The notes: generated by a model not told the origin, from the letters alone. Shown: positions 16,089-24,752, counted from the stretch's first letter. The stretch is DNA of 64,000 nucleotides from an uncultured Eggerthella sp. (GCA_900542265.1 UQML01000001.1:1-64000); one strand, 5' to 3'. Numbers and translations: made by a program.

Positions 16089-16715
16089 ATGAATCAAGAG
16101 TCAATTGAATACCTTAAGAACTTTAAGGGTTTATTAGATGAAGGACTTATAACGCAGGAAGAATTTGAAGCCAAAAAAGCGGAACTGTTAGCGTTAGACG
16201 TTGAGGATAAGTCTGTTCTAGCGGAAAGCTCTTCTCTGGCAGAAAACTCTATTCCAGTAGCAAATCAAACACCAATTGAAACTCCTGTTTCAATAGAAAA
16301 CCAAGCTTCAACAAAAAGCGCTTTTCTAACCAATCAAGCACCGAATATGAGCGCTCCGCAAAGTCAACCGCAAGCCGTCTCATCGCCTGGTTCTCAAACG
16401 CAAAACACTGTTTCCGCATATCCTCTCAATCAACAATATACGAGCACTACTTCTGCTGCTATAGAGCAAAAGGGAATTAACCAAGGCAATATTGCTTTGG
16501 TAGTAGTAGGAGGCATTTTAGTAGTGATAGGTCTTTTTAGCCTAGGTTCCTATGCTCCTAATATGATTTTCGGAACTGATTATTTTACTGCTCAATATGA
16601 AGCAACCTGCCATGTGGCACAAGCGGTTTGTTTAATTGTGGCTGCGATAGGCTCCCTGGGAATCTGTTTGGGTGTTCGAGGAATATATGCCGATCAGAAA
16701 AAACAGAAACAGTAG
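16089..16715 (+). CDS. SHOCT-like single-region membrane protein
   Basis: 208 residues. Residues 1-38 have the SHOCT pattern of a short helical pair (LLDEGLITQEEFEAKKAELL). A long Gln/Ser/Asn/Pro-rich low-complexity linker (about 45-135) follows. The C-terminal part has two hydrophobic helices (about 140-160 and 178-197). ATG at 16089 was chosen because AAAGGG lies 6-7 bases upstream. The frame is open further upstream but overlaps the previous gene. It shares its domain plan with the TM2 gene before it, suggesting that the two proteins form related envelope assemblies. Confidence 0.75.
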   Translation: MNQESIEYLKNFKGLLDEGLITQEEFEAKKAELLALDVEDKSVLAESSSLAENSIPVANQTPIETPVSIENQASTKSAFLTNQAPNMSAPQSQPQAVSSPGSQTQNTVSAYPLNQQYTSTTSAAIEQKGINQGNIALVVVGGILVVIGLFSLGSYAPNMIFGTDYFTAQYEATCHVAQAVCLIVAAIGSLGICLGVRGIYADQKKQKQ

Positions 16716-16747
16716 ACGGTATAGAAGTTAAACAAAGGTTTGATTTT

Positions 16748-17551
16748 ATGAAATGCATACGTTGTGGTAAGGAACTCAAGGACGATGCTCTGTTTTGTGA
16801 CAATTGCGGCACAAAAGTCATCAAGCCAGAGTTCGATCTGGATAAGACCGAATCTACGGATTCGGAAGAGCGGACTGATTTATTTACAAACCCGCCTAGC
16901 AGTACTCAACCAACACAAGCATTGCCTTCATCGGTTTTGCAAGAAATAGATTCTGAACCCGCTAAAAAAGCAGTCAAGAAAAATAAAACAATGGTAATAA
17001 TTGCTATTGTGTCAGCAGTTGTTGTTATTGGAGCTATTGTTGCGCTTATTTGTGTTTTTGCTCTTGATACAAAAGATACATCTGATGTTGTTTCTGGAGG
17101 TGAACCAGTACGTGGTTACACGTCAGTAAAGGAGAAAGAACTGGCGGAACAAAATAAGGGCCAAGACAAAACAGAAGAGAAACAAGAATCAAAGCAAGAG
17201 CGAGAAGAAGCAGCGTTAGATGCTGAATTATTCTCTACAAAAGAAGAGATAATTGACAGTCCAAGAGGCTATATTCTTTCTGAAAGCAACGCTCGTTACT
17301 ATTCAGAGCAAGAATTAAATGAGCTAACAAATTATGAGTTATATCTTGCAAGAAACGAAATTTATGCTCGTCATGGTAGAGAGTTTAATAATGAAGATTT
17401 GCAGGATTACTTCTGGAATAAGGACTGGTATAAGCCGCAATATAGTCCGGATTCATTTGATTCTCATGTGACGTTAAATTCTTATGAGAAAAAGAATGCA
17501 GACACAATGCTTTCTATTGAGCAAAAACGTGGCTCTTCATATCTCAACTAA
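16748..17551 (+). CDS. Zinc-ribbon, membrane-anchored YARHG domain protein
   Basis: 267 residues from ATG 16748 (AAAGG upstream). The N-terminal zinc ribbon uses C3, C6, C18 and C21. A disordered acidic linker leads to one membrane helix (about 81-107), then a charged coiled segment. The C-terminal extracytoplasmic YARHG domain contains LYLARNEIYARHGREF, the family signature with the following W/F-x-x-x-x-W-Y-K-P block. Domains of this type occur in secreted and cell-wall-linked proteins. The topology puts the zinc ribbon in the cytoplasm and YARHG outside. Its amidase neighbour, 17 bases downstream, suggests a cell-wall setting. Confidence 0.85.
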   Translation: MKCIRCGKELKDDALFCDNCGTKVIKPEFDLDKTESTDSEERTDLFTNPPSSTQPTQALPSSVLQEIDSEPAKKAVKKNKTMVIIAIVSAVVVIGAIVALICVFALDTKDTSDVVSGGEPVRGYTSVKEKELAEQNKGQDKTEEKQESKQEREEAALDAELFSTKEEIIDSPRGYILSESNARYYSEQELNELTNYELYLARNEIYARHGREFNNEDLQDYFWNKDWYKPQYSPDSFDSHVTLNSYEKKNADTMLSIEQKRGSSYLN

Positions 17552-17568
17552 ACGGCAAAAGGAATGAC

Positions 17569-18390
17569 ATGTTAAAAAAAGGAACTTCGTTTTATTTTGC
17601 GAGAAAAAGAGTTTTATTCGCATTTTTTATAAGCGCTGTTGCAGTTTTTGGGCTTGTCGGATGTAATGATACAGCGTCTGATCAGCACGATAATAGTGAG
17701 CATATCTCAAATTCAATTATCATTCCCGCCAAAAATAGTCTTGTATCAGCAGCAGAAAAGATAATGAGCATATCAGAAGACGAAGTTGCATCACAGCAAG
17801 TATCGCAACAAAAAGGCAATGAAACATCTTCTAATGCATTGATTACTAAAGATATTCGAACAAGTTTTGATCATGGAACAAAAGGTCCAGAATTCCAGAA
17901 GTATATTGTTTTGCACGATACTGAAGGAGATGGAAGCGCCTCAGGGGTGATCGACTGGTGGGATAGTAACGGTGCTGGAGTAGCGGCTCATTTCGTAATT
18001 AATAAAGATGGCTCTATTGTGCAATGTGTTGAACTTGATCGAATAGCACATCATGCAGGCTATGGAGATACAGGACATAATCAAAAATACGGCACAGTTG
18101 ACGAATCGCGTGACGACAAAGTAGGAACCAAATCTATTGGTTCTTGGGCATCGGATTATGGCATGAATTCGTATTCGGTGGGAATCGAACTTGTGCATGT
18201 GGGTGGATCAGGTGATTACCCCAAAGCTCAACTTGAAGCACTCGATAGCCTCATTGGCTACATAGATACTTACTATGGGTTTGAGTCTCAAATTATTGAT
18301 CATAAGGCATGGAGAAGCGGTAATTCAGACACTTCAAAAGAATTCTCACAGTATTTAGCCAATTATCAAGATCATCGTACCTATGCCTAA
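17569..18390 (+). CDS. Lipoprotein N-acetylmuramoyl-L-alanine amidase (Amidase_2)
   Basis: A peptidoglycan amidase that cleaves between MurNAc and the stem peptide, anchored outside the membrane. The signal segment ends in the lipobox GLVGC at about Cys32. The catalytic domain covers about residues 100-265: VLHDTE with the first zinc His, AHFVINKDG, the AHHAG block with the second His, VGIELVH, and the final IIDHK region. These are hallmarks of the T7 lysozyme/AmpD-like Amidase_2 fold. AAAGGAATG precedes the ATG. It sits in the run of envelope genes 14662-19425 and may remodel the wall for them. Confidence 0.88.
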   Translation: MLKKGTSFYFARKRVLFAFFISAVAVFGLVGCNDTASDQHDNSEHISNSIIIPAKNSLVSAAEKIMSISEDEVASQQVSQQKGNETSSNALITKDIRTSFDHGTKGPEFQKYIVLHDTEGDGSASGVIDWWDSNGAGVAAHFVINKDGSIVQCVELDRIAHHAGYGDTGHNQKYGTVDESRDDKVGTKSIGSWASDYGMNSYSVGIELVHVGGSGDYPKAQLEALDSLIGYIDTYYGFESQIIDHKAWRSGNSDTSKEFSQYLANYQDHRTYA

Positions 18391-18461
18391 ACATGCAGAT
18401 AAACCAGAGCGTTTCTAGGTGCGATTAGGTAATGATGGCACCTATCTAAGGAAGGTAGATA

Positions 18462-19425
18462 ATGGACACTACAGAGACACAATCAAAAAGTAAAAAACCT
18501 CTGATAATTGGCATAATCTGCATTGTTGTTGCTATCGCTGTTGTCGGCTGCTTCGTTTTATTTATGCTAAATGAAAAAAAACAAAAAGGATCATGCACCT
18601 ATACCTGTTGCATTTACGTTTGAGGCTGCTGATTACGATCCGCAAACTGGATCAGGTGTTCCCTTGCGTGTTGAGGGAGTCGATATTGATGGCAATCAAG
18701 TTTCGGAAATAGTACTAGTTGATGAAGGTGATACTGGTTTTGCCTTGTTGAAAGGTGCCTATGATATTGCAGTCGCTGGATCTCCTGTAACTAGCAATGG
18801 GGGTATTTATGACATACCTGATAGCAAGATCCATATTGAAATTAATGAGAATGAGGTACTCATTAATGACGAGAGTCTTTCATTTGATCAGCCCGATAAT
18901 CAATCCATTGATGTTCCTGTCATCGCATTTACGGCAATAGCACCCGAAAAAGTAACTGACGATCAAATTGCAGCAATTAAGGCCTGGATGGGGCAAGTTG
19001 ATTTTAGTGAAGACACAATTAATAAATTCGCTAATACAATTACTACTAGTAGAAAGGCTGCTCTCGATCGTATTGAAGCTGAGCAATTAGATCAATGGCG
19101 ATCAAAACTTACCGGAGTCTATGGCGGAACAGGTGAGAATGTGGGCGTTAATACAAGTAGTGGTATTAGATTTGAAATTGATGGGGACAAGTTGTTGGTT
19201 AGTGGAAACCTACAAAGAATAGGATCCACGGGCTATTCGTCTTCTCTTGGTTATGGAGAGTGGCATTTTGTAATAACCCCAGAGACGAAATATTCGAATA
19301 CAGATGAATTTACGCATCCTATGACTAAGGCGGAGTTCATTAATGAATTTATGCCAGCACAATTTGTCGGCCTTGATATCAAGGTGAAAGATGGATATGT
19401 AGTAAGTATGAATACTGGTGCGTAG
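18462..19425 (+). pseudogene. Membrane-anchored protein, frameshifted in an A8 tract (possible slippage switch)
   Basis: The 5' frame (18462-18623) has a GGAAGG site and encodes a basic start and a membrane helix (about residues 13-36), then hits a stop. The rest (18571-19425, about 284 codons) is open in another frame and has no convincing ribosome site. The two frames meet in A8 at 18574-18581. With seven A residues they join as NEKKNKKDHAPIPVAF, giving a 320-residue anchored extracellular protein. The outer part has a beta-rich start and a helical stretch, then a C-terminal LTGVYGGTGENVG beta domain. No family is recognised. The lesion may be a real off phase, corrected by transcript slippage, or a sequencing error. 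Confidence 0.75.
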
Positions 19426-19549
19426 AAGAATCATGTTCTTTTGGCTCGCATTATAAAAAGGCAGTTTAGTCAGAAGAAGACCATAGTTACTTCCAAGCAA
19501 GTGGAATATAGAGGGTTTGTGAATCTTCTCCACACACCTAGATATACAT

Positions 19550-19577
19550 TTGCATCCTACACAAAACTTGATACTAT
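19550..19577 (+). promoter_or_regulatory. Probable groESL promoter
   Basis: TTGCAT (19550-19555), 16 bases, TACTAT (19572-19577). The CIRCE operator begins 10 bases downstream, around the expected transcript start, as is usual in HrcA-regulated operons. TATTAT at 19575 is an alternative -10. Confidence 0.55.
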
Positions 19578-19587
19578 TATTATCAAC

Positions 19588-19614
19588 TTAGCACTCTCGA
19601 TATGAGAGTGCTAA
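19588..19614. promoter_or_regulatory. CIRCE element (HrcA operator)
   Basis: TTAGCACTC, nine bases, GAGTGCTAA: a perfect match to the CIRCE inverted repeat bound by the heat-shock repressor HrcA. It lies between the groESL promoter and groES, so groESL should be released when HrcA loses function during heat shock. hrcA itself is not in the window. Confidence 0.97.
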
Positions 19615-19737
19615 GTTTTGTACGACCCATCGCTTATAGGTGATGTCATTTTGACGACAGATAAATGACGAAGTCTTACTGATGTTGCAAAAGCACCTCT
19701 AAACGATGGAACATACATACCAGTGGTTATAAGTGTG

Positions 19738-19753
19738 CACGAGGAAACTCGTG
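19738..19753 (+). promoter_or_regulatory. GNRA-type hairpin in the groES leader
   Basis: CACGAG-GAAA-CTCGTG forms a 6-bp stem capped by a GAAA tetraloop, 7 bases before the AAAGGA ribosome site of groES. It may stabilise the messenger or act as a small thermosensitive element. Confidence 0.5.
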
Positions 19754-19772
19754 GATAGTGAAAGGAATACAT

Positions 19773-20063
19773 ATGGATCTCAAGCCAATCGGCGATCGTA
19801 TCATCGTCAAACAAGATGAAGCGCAAGAGACTACAGCAGGCGGCCTCTACATTTCTTCTGATTCAAAGGAAAAGCCTCAAACTGGTGTTGTCTTGGCAGT
19901 CGGTGAAGGCAAGGTCAACAATCATGGAGAGCATCTCCCTATGCCTGTTAAGGAAGGCGATCGCGTTCTTTATGGTAAGTACGGCGGAACCGAAGTTGAC
20001 TTAGATGGCGAGAAGGTTTTGATTCTCCGCGCTGATGACATTTACGCAGTCTACACTGCGTAA
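19773..20063 (+). CDS. groES: Co-chaperonin GroES
   Basis: The 10-kDa lid of the GroEL folding chamber, 96 residues. It starts MDLKPIGDRIIVK. The mobile loop for GroEL binding is around ETTAGGLYI, followed by the conserved GDRVLYGKYGGTEV. ATG at 19773 follows AAAGGA; the upstream in-frame ATG at 19758 lies before this site. It is the first gene of the CIRCE-controlled groESL operon, and groEL follows after 52 bases. Confidence 0.97.
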   Translation: MDLKPIGDRIIVKQDEAQETTAGGLYISSDSKEKPQTGVVLAVGEGKVNNHGEHLPMPVKEGDRVLYGKYGGTEVDLDGEKVLILRADDIYAVYTA

Positions 20064-20115
20064 TCAGCGCTCCTCTAATTTAGGTTATAAAAATTCCGAA
20101 AGGACTGTTTGAATA

Positions 20116-21750
20116 ATGGCAAAAGAAATCTTATTTGATACTGATGCTCGCTCCGGTATGGCAGCAGGCGTCAAGAAACTTGCTGATGCAGTAAAGGTAA
20201 CTCTTGGCCCTAAGGGTCGCTACGTTGCTCTTGAGCGCTCTTTTGGTGCTCCTTTGGTAACTAACGACGGTGTCACTGTTGCTCGTGAGGTTGAGCTCGA
20301 GAATCCTGTTGAGAACATGGGTGCTCAGTTGATCCGTGAAGCTGCTGTTAAGACTAACGATGTTGCTGGTGACGGTACTACCACCGCAACCTTGCTTGCT
20401 GACGTTATTGTTTCAGAGGGCTTAAAGAACGTTACTGCTGGCGCTGATGCATTGGGTATTCGCCGTGGTATTGAGCTTGGCACCGAGACGGTTGTTGAGG
20501 CAATCAAAGAGGCAGCAACTCCTGTTTCTACCAAAGAGCAGATCGCAAATGTTGGTACTATTTCAGCAGGCGATGAGGTTATCGGCGAGAAGATCGCTGA
20601 GGCAATGGAGGCTGTTGGTAAAGACGGCGCAATCTCTGTTGAAGAGTCTCAGACCTTTGGTATTGAGATTGACATTGTACAAGGCATGCAGTATGACCGC
20701 GGTTATATCTCACCTTACATGGCAACTGATACCGAGCGCATGGAAGCAGTCTTGAATGATCCGTTCATTTTGCTTACCGACCTTAAAGTCTCTTCAATCC
20801 AGGATATGATTCCTCTGCTTGAGCAGATCATGAAGTCTGGTCGTCCGCTCTTGATTGTTGCAGAAGATGTTGAGGGTGAAGCATTGGGTACTTTGCTCTT
20901 GAACAAACTCCGTGGCACCTTGAATGTCGTAGCAATTAAGGCTCCTGGCTTTGGTGATCGTCGTGCTCGCATCTTGGAAGACATTGCTGTTGTAACCGGC
21001 GGCAAGGTTGTTTCTAAGGACTTTGGTATGACTTTGGCTGATGTTCAGCTTCAGGATCTTGGTACTGCAAAGACTGTTAAAGTAACCAAGGACGCAACGG
21101 TTATCGTTGACGGTGCTGGCTCCAAAGAAGCAATTGATGCTCGCATTGCTCAGATGCGTTCAGAGCTTGATCGTCTCGACTCTGAGTTTGACCGCGAGAA
21201 GCTCCAAGAGCGCTTGGCTAAGCTCTCTGGTGGTGTTGCTGTTCTCAAAGTTGGCGCTGCAACTGAGTCTGAGCTTAAAGAGAAGAAGAGCCGCATTGAG
21301 GATGCTCTTCAGGCAACTCGTGCAGCTGTTGAAGAAGGTATCGTAGCTGGTGGCGGCGTCGCATTGATTAACGCAATTCCTGCAATCGACAAGCTTGATA
21401 TTACTGACAAAGACCAACAAGTTGGCGTTGATATCATTCGTAAGGCACTTGAAGCTCCAATGCGTGCTATCGCTCAAAACGCAGGCTATGAAGGCTCTGT
21501 TGTTGCTGAGAAGGTAAAGAGCATGCCTGCTGGTGAAGGTGTTAACTTCGCTAATGGTGAAGAGGGCAACATGATTAAGATGGGCGTTAACGACCCAGTG
21601 AAGGTTACTCGTACTGCACTCCAGTCTGCTGCTTCTGTTGCTGCTTTGATCCTCATCACTGAGGCAACCATCAACGAGATTCCACAAGAAGGTCCAGACC
21701 TATCTGCACTCGCTGGTGGCGGCATGGGCGGCGGAATGGGTATGATGTAA
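20116..21750 (+). CDS. groEL: Chaperonin GroEL
   Basis: The 60-kDa ATP-dependent folding chamber, 544 residues. It has VTLGPKGRYV, the ATPase motif GDGTTT, the apical domain, EEGIVAGGGVAL, and the C-terminal Gly-Gly-Met tail (GGMGGGMGMM). The start ATG follows a GAAAGGAC site. This is a single full-length copy in line with groES. A weak T-run lies in the short repeat at 21764-21803, but no strong terminator is visible before the IS element. Confidence 0.98.
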   Translation: MAKEILFDTDARSGMAAGVKKLADAVKVTLGPKGRYVALERSFGAPLVTNDGVTVAREVELENPVENMGAQLIREAAVKTNDVAGDGTTTATLLADVIVSEGLKNVTAGADALGIRRGIELGTETVVEAIKEAATPVSTKEQIANVGTISAGDEVIGEKIAEAMEAVGKDGAISVEESQTFGIEIDIVQGMQYDRGYISPYMATDTERMEAVLNDPFILLTDLKVSSIQDMIPLLEQIMKSGRPLLIVAEDVEGEALGTLLLNKLRGTLNVVAIKAPGFGDRRARILEDIAVVTGGKVVSKDFGMTLADVQLQDLGTAKTVKVTKDATVIVDGAGSKEAIDARIAQMRSELDRLDSEFDREKLQERLAKLSGGVAVLKVGAATESELKEKKSRIEDALQATRAAVEEGIVAGGGVALINAIPAIDKLDITDKDQQVGVDIIRKALEAPMRAIAQNAGYEGSVVAEKVKSMPAGEGVNFANGEEGNMIKMGVNDPVKVTRTALQSAASVAALILITEATINEIPQEGPDLSALAGGGMGGGMGMM

Positions 21751-21763
21751 AACCCATATCTGC

Positions 21764-21803
21764 AAAGCACTTGCTGAACAGAAAAATTTTTTTTGAGGGA
21801 GTC
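21764..21803 (+). repeat. 40-bp dispersed repeat, copy 1 (interrupted by IS)
   Basis: The sequence from AAAGCACTTGCTGAACAG to GAGGGAGTC is nearly the same as 24110-24149, with only a few changes in the A/T-rich middle. In copy 2 the repeat runs straight on into CCCTTTTTTGGTGA. In copy 1 this continuation is found only after the IS, at 23237-23253. Confidence 0.8.
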
Positions 21804-21848
21804 TACAATGAACTAAACCCCAAAAGTGGGAAAGATAAATAAAAGTTC

Positions 21849-22652
21849 TTAAGCGGCTCTCATGTGACCCCGGTATTCCACCGGGGTCATTTCATTTAAA
21901 ACTTCTTGATATCTATTTTTATTCCAATAATTAATATATTCATCCAATTCGAATTTGAATTGGATGAAAGACTCAAATTTCCTACCACGATAAAACTCGT
22001 CTTTAAGATGTCCAAAAAATCCTTCCATGCAGGCATTATCTAAACAGGTAGCTTTCCTGGACATCGATTGCGTTATTCCAAGTCTTTTAAGTCTAAGTTG
22101 ATAGGAAAGCTGCTGGTATTGCCAGCCTTGATCCGAATGCATAATACAGGTGGTTCCGTCTAATTTCGATTCGAGCTTATCCATCATCTCGTTTATCTGC
22201 AGCATGTTAGGATGCGCGCTTACAGACCATGACAATATCTCATTGTTGTAAAGGTCCATAACTGGAGGGAGATACGCTTTTACTCCGGCTACAGCGAACT
22301 CAGTGACGTCAGTCACGAGCTTTTCCAGCGGGTGCGTAGCGTTGAAGTTGCGTCCCAGAATGTTATTGGCTATACGTCCCTGCTCGACTTTATAGGAATC
22401 GTATTTTTTTCTCCTGTATTTGAAGAACAGGCCTTCTTGCCTCATCAACTTGAGAACTGTCTTTCCGGAGATAGCCAGACCTTTCTCGTGCTTTAAGGCC
22501 ATGCGTATCTGGCGATAACCCATCCCATTTGGAGTTCTTGCGAAGATCTTTCTCACTAGAGGTCTGACGTCTCCATAGCGATCGTTTTTAGGATTTCTGC
22601 CATCGATGTAGCGATAATAGGTAGATTTCGGAAGCTTCAACTTTTCGAGCAC
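21849..22652 (-). CDS. IS3-family transposase OrfB (DDE integrase core)
   Basis: The catalytic half of the transposase. The rve/DDE domain shows Asp in VTDVTEF, Asp in MHSDQGWQY, and Glu in the final NACMEGFFGHLKDE block, with the adjacent YRGRKFESF and CLDNAC contexts. An N-terminal HTH_21-like part (GMGYRQIRMAL) precedes it. The frame is open upstream to about 22700 (ADSLRRDYPLGL), so the real protein is made as an OrfA-OrfB fusion by -1 frameshifting. The GTG at 22652 is only the first possible start. Its 267 residues look intact. Confidence 0.92.
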   Translation of the reverse strand: MLEKLKLPKSTYYRYIDGRNPKNDRYGDVRPLVRKIFARTPNGMGYRQIRMALKHEKGLAISGKTVLKLMRQEGLFFKYRRKKYDSYKVEQGRIANNILGRNFNATHPLEKLVTDVTEFAVAGVKAYLPPVMDLYNNEILSWSVSAHPNMLQINEMMDKLESKLDGTTCIMHSDQGWQYQQLSYQLRLKRLGITQSMSRKATCLDNACMEGFFGHLKDEFYRGRKFESFIQFKFELDEYINYWNKNRYQEVLNEMTPVEYRGHMRAA

Positions 22653-22758
22653 AAGTCCTAAAGGATAATCCCGCCTTAGCGAATCGGCTATCTTTGATTT
22701 AGCTCGTCCGCCAAGGCGTTGATTCGTTTTTGGATTTCTAACTCCAGTTCCAGCTCTT

Positions 22759-23160
22759 CTATTCGAGCTTCAAGTTCTTCTTCTCTACTTGTATAAACCT
22801 TGGGTTGTTTTTGGGACGGCCTTTAGGTTTTGGCTTAAGAGCCTCTATTCCACCGTCTCGATATTTCTTGCACCAATCGTCTATTTGCGAAATAGACTTA
22901 AGGCCATAGGTTTTCATGGCCTCTGCCTCGGTAAGACCTTCTTCGATCACTGCTTTCACAACTTGTATCTTGAGATCTAGGTCATATGTTTTGTAGCCTC
23001 TTGTCATAAGAGCCTCTTCTCCGAGCGCCCTATAAGTTGAGTACCATTTTTGCATAGTCTGGTGGGGAATGCCTAGGAAACGAGCCGCGGCTTTATATCC
23101 AAAACCCTGTTTGAATAATCGAATCGATTGTGTTCGTTCACTCATGAAGTTTTTTCTCAT
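22759..23160 (-). pseudogene. IS3-family OrfA, frameshifted before its leucine zipper
   Basis: The N-terminal DNA-binding protein of the element has two helix-turn-helix units (about 7-50 and 60-105: FKQGFGYKAAARFLG and EAMKTYGLKSISQIDDW). The frame ends in LKLE-stop. The leucine zipper that should follow (EELEARIEELELELEIQ) is encoded immediately downstream in the -1 frame to about 22680. orfB is in the -1 frame relative to that. Two frame changes are therefore needed, whereas one programmed shift is normal. A 1-base lesion in the GAAGAAGAA tract is the likely cause. GGGGTGA precedes the ATG at 23160. Confidence 0.8.
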
Positions 23161-23184
23161 AACTCACCCCTGCATAAGAAAGAA

Positions 23185-23211
23185 GGACTGGAAACTTTTT
23201 GTTTCCAGTCC
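23185..23211. other. Perfect subterminal hairpin of the IS
   Basis: GGACTGGAAAC and GTTTCCAGTCC form an 11-bp perfect stem with a TTTTT loop, just inside the right end and upstream of orfA. Such structures can block transcription entering from outside and limit transposase synthesis. Confidence 0.65.
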
Positions 23212-23446
23212 CACTATCAGGGTTCAGTCTAATGGTCTCCCTTTTTTGGTGAAGGAGCAAGACTCTTTATCAAGAGGTGTGCTGGTCATTTTAAACGTCT
23301 TTTATTAAAATAGCTCTAGCCAACCACAAGATAATACTTTTAGAGGGTCAAAGTGCGCCTATGCGTCATCTTTTCATTTCTCTTTATTACTCGAAGTATC
23401 AAAACGTGGTTTGCGCAATGTCGTTGGTTTTAAGGAGATGTCAAAG

Positions 23447-24013
23447 ATGCATGCATTATCCAAGAAGTATGCTAAGCAAATTGTAATGTTGATTCTAGCT
23501 TGCTTTATTGCTTTATGTTTTACAGGTTGTTCTCCATTGACTAAAGATGGAAATTTTTCCAATCCGCCAATTAGAGGGAAATTAGATTGTGCGGCTTGGG
23601 ATACCAGAAGCGAAATAGAAGTGGTTGTGGTTTCGAACGAGAGAAGTGCGGATAAAGAAGTGCCTTCTTCGTATTCTTCAGTTTCTTTTACTCTCGTTTA
23701 CTTAGACAGTAACAATAATCCATTGTTTATTGATAATTCGGCAGGCAGTAGAGTGCGTATATACACTGATGGCGTTTTGTATGATGCCAGCTATGTTTAC
23801 GATGACGCCTATTATGAGCAAGCGCAACAATATGGGTATCCGCAATATGTTCATGTGTATATTTCTCAAGTAAATACACCCCAATCCAGCAAGAGTGCTT
23901 GGGGCTTTAGCTCTAACGGGCTTGAACAAATGAGTGATCCGAATTATCTTAGTGCTGCATTAAAGGCTCTTGAAGAAAATGCAATTGATTGCGGAGTGGC
24001 GCAAATTCGGTAG
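23447..24013 (+). CDS. Putative lipoprotein
   Basis: 188 residues from ATG 23447. AAGGAG lies 9 bases upstream; the in-frame ATG at 23438 is too close to it. The signal segment KQIVMLILACFIALCFTGC ends in a lipobox (Cys about 28), so it should be an extracytoplasmic lipid-anchored protein. The mature chain has a beta-rich pattern (VSFTLVYLDSNNNPLF, then a Tyr-rich YDDAYYEQAQQYGYPQY stretch). No family is recognised. It has the same lipoprotein style as 14662-15507, lying beyond groESL and the IS. Confidence 0.65.
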   Translation: MHALSKKYAKQIVMLILACFIALCFTGCSPLTKDGNFSNPPIRGKLDCAAWDTRSEIEVVVVSNERSADKEVPSSYSSVSFTLVYLDSNNNPLFIDNSAGSRVRIYTDGVLYDASYVYDDAYYEQAQQYGYPQYVHVYISQVNTPQSSKSAWGFSSNGLEQMSDPNYLSAALKALEENAIDCGVAQIR

Positions 24014-24109
24014 TAGTGGCCTCTTTACAACGAAGAAGATAGGCCGGATTAAGTGGTTCATAAATCTAGTTAGACTAGAAAAACGACATTATAATTATAT
24101 GCAGCATGT

Positions 24110-24149
24110 AAAGCACTTGCTGAACAGAAATAATGTTTTTGAGGGAGTC
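24110..24149 (+). repeat. 40-bp dispersed repeat, copy 2 (intact)
   Basis: The partner of 21764-21803. Here it is continuous with CCCTTTTTTGGTGA to 24162, which shows the pre-insertion form of the site occupied by the IS. It has no clear hairpin and its function is unknown. Confidence 0.8.
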
Positions 24150-24198
24150 CCTTTTTTGGTGACGTGCCGAGTATGTGCACGTTTCTTATAGAAATTCC

Positions 24199-24570
24199 TT
24201 AGGGTTTAAAAAGGTTTTGTCTGAATCTGCCTAGTAAGATACCTGCCATAGAGAAGGCATATCCGATAAAGAACATTCCTAGAGATGGGGGTGTAAAGTT
24301 GCCAAAGCTTAGCATGTTTGCTAGGTCGAATGTCAGATAACCAAGAAGCATAAACAAGATTCCAAAACTTATCGGTATTGACCAAATAAGCCATGTTCTA
24401 TGTTTTGCTTCATTGCCAATAAGCAATGAAGAGATAAACAGTCCTAAAGGATTAATGATCCATAAAAATGCGATGGCAAATAAAAAGGGATGAGATTTTC
24501 CTAACAATATCCAAAATATAATGCCTGATAAAACCCATATTATGGGATAAATTAAAAGATATTTTCTCAT
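24199..24570 (-). CDS. Small polytopic membrane protein
   Basis: 123 residues with four hydrophobic segments (about 5-23, 28-51, 62-80, 93-114). It has short loops and a basic C-terminus (GRFRQNLFKP), consistent with an integral membrane protein with cytoplasmic ends. The ribosome site is weak. It stands alone, convergent with the lipoprotein at 23447 and divergent from 24753. I recognise no family. Confidence 0.6.
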   Translation of the reverse strand: MRKYLLIYPIIWVLSGIIFWILLGKSHPFLFAIAFLWIINPLGLFISSLLIGNEAKHRTWLIWSIPISFGILFMLLGYLTFDLANMLSFGNFTPPSLGMFFIGYAFSMAGILLGRFRQNLFKP

Positions 24571-24752
24571 AATAACAACTCTGCATAACCTTTGAGGGAG
24601 ATGGTTGAACCAAAATAGCTGTAATTCTTTTTCCTGAGTTTGCTACAAGACTTTTGTTTGGATAATGGCGTTTAATCGGTTTTCTTTGAGAAAAGACAAT
24701 AAAAGAATAACAAAATGCCTGATGAAATTACAAATATGGAAGGAAATGCCTG

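Larger units (their letters stand above)
21806..23234 (-). mobile_element. IS3-family (IS150-like) insertion sequence, probably inactive
   Basis: About 1.43 kb, with orfA and orfB on the minus strand. The terminal inverted repeats of about 23 bp are imperfect: TGAACT... at 21809-21831 and the complement of 23209-23231. About 17 of 23 positions agree. GTCT at 21801-21804 and 23235-23238 is the likely target duplication. Removing the element restores the repeat sequence seen uninterrupted at 24110-24162. Exact ends are uncertain by a few bases. orfA carries a frameshift, so transposition may be lost. Confidence 0.88.
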
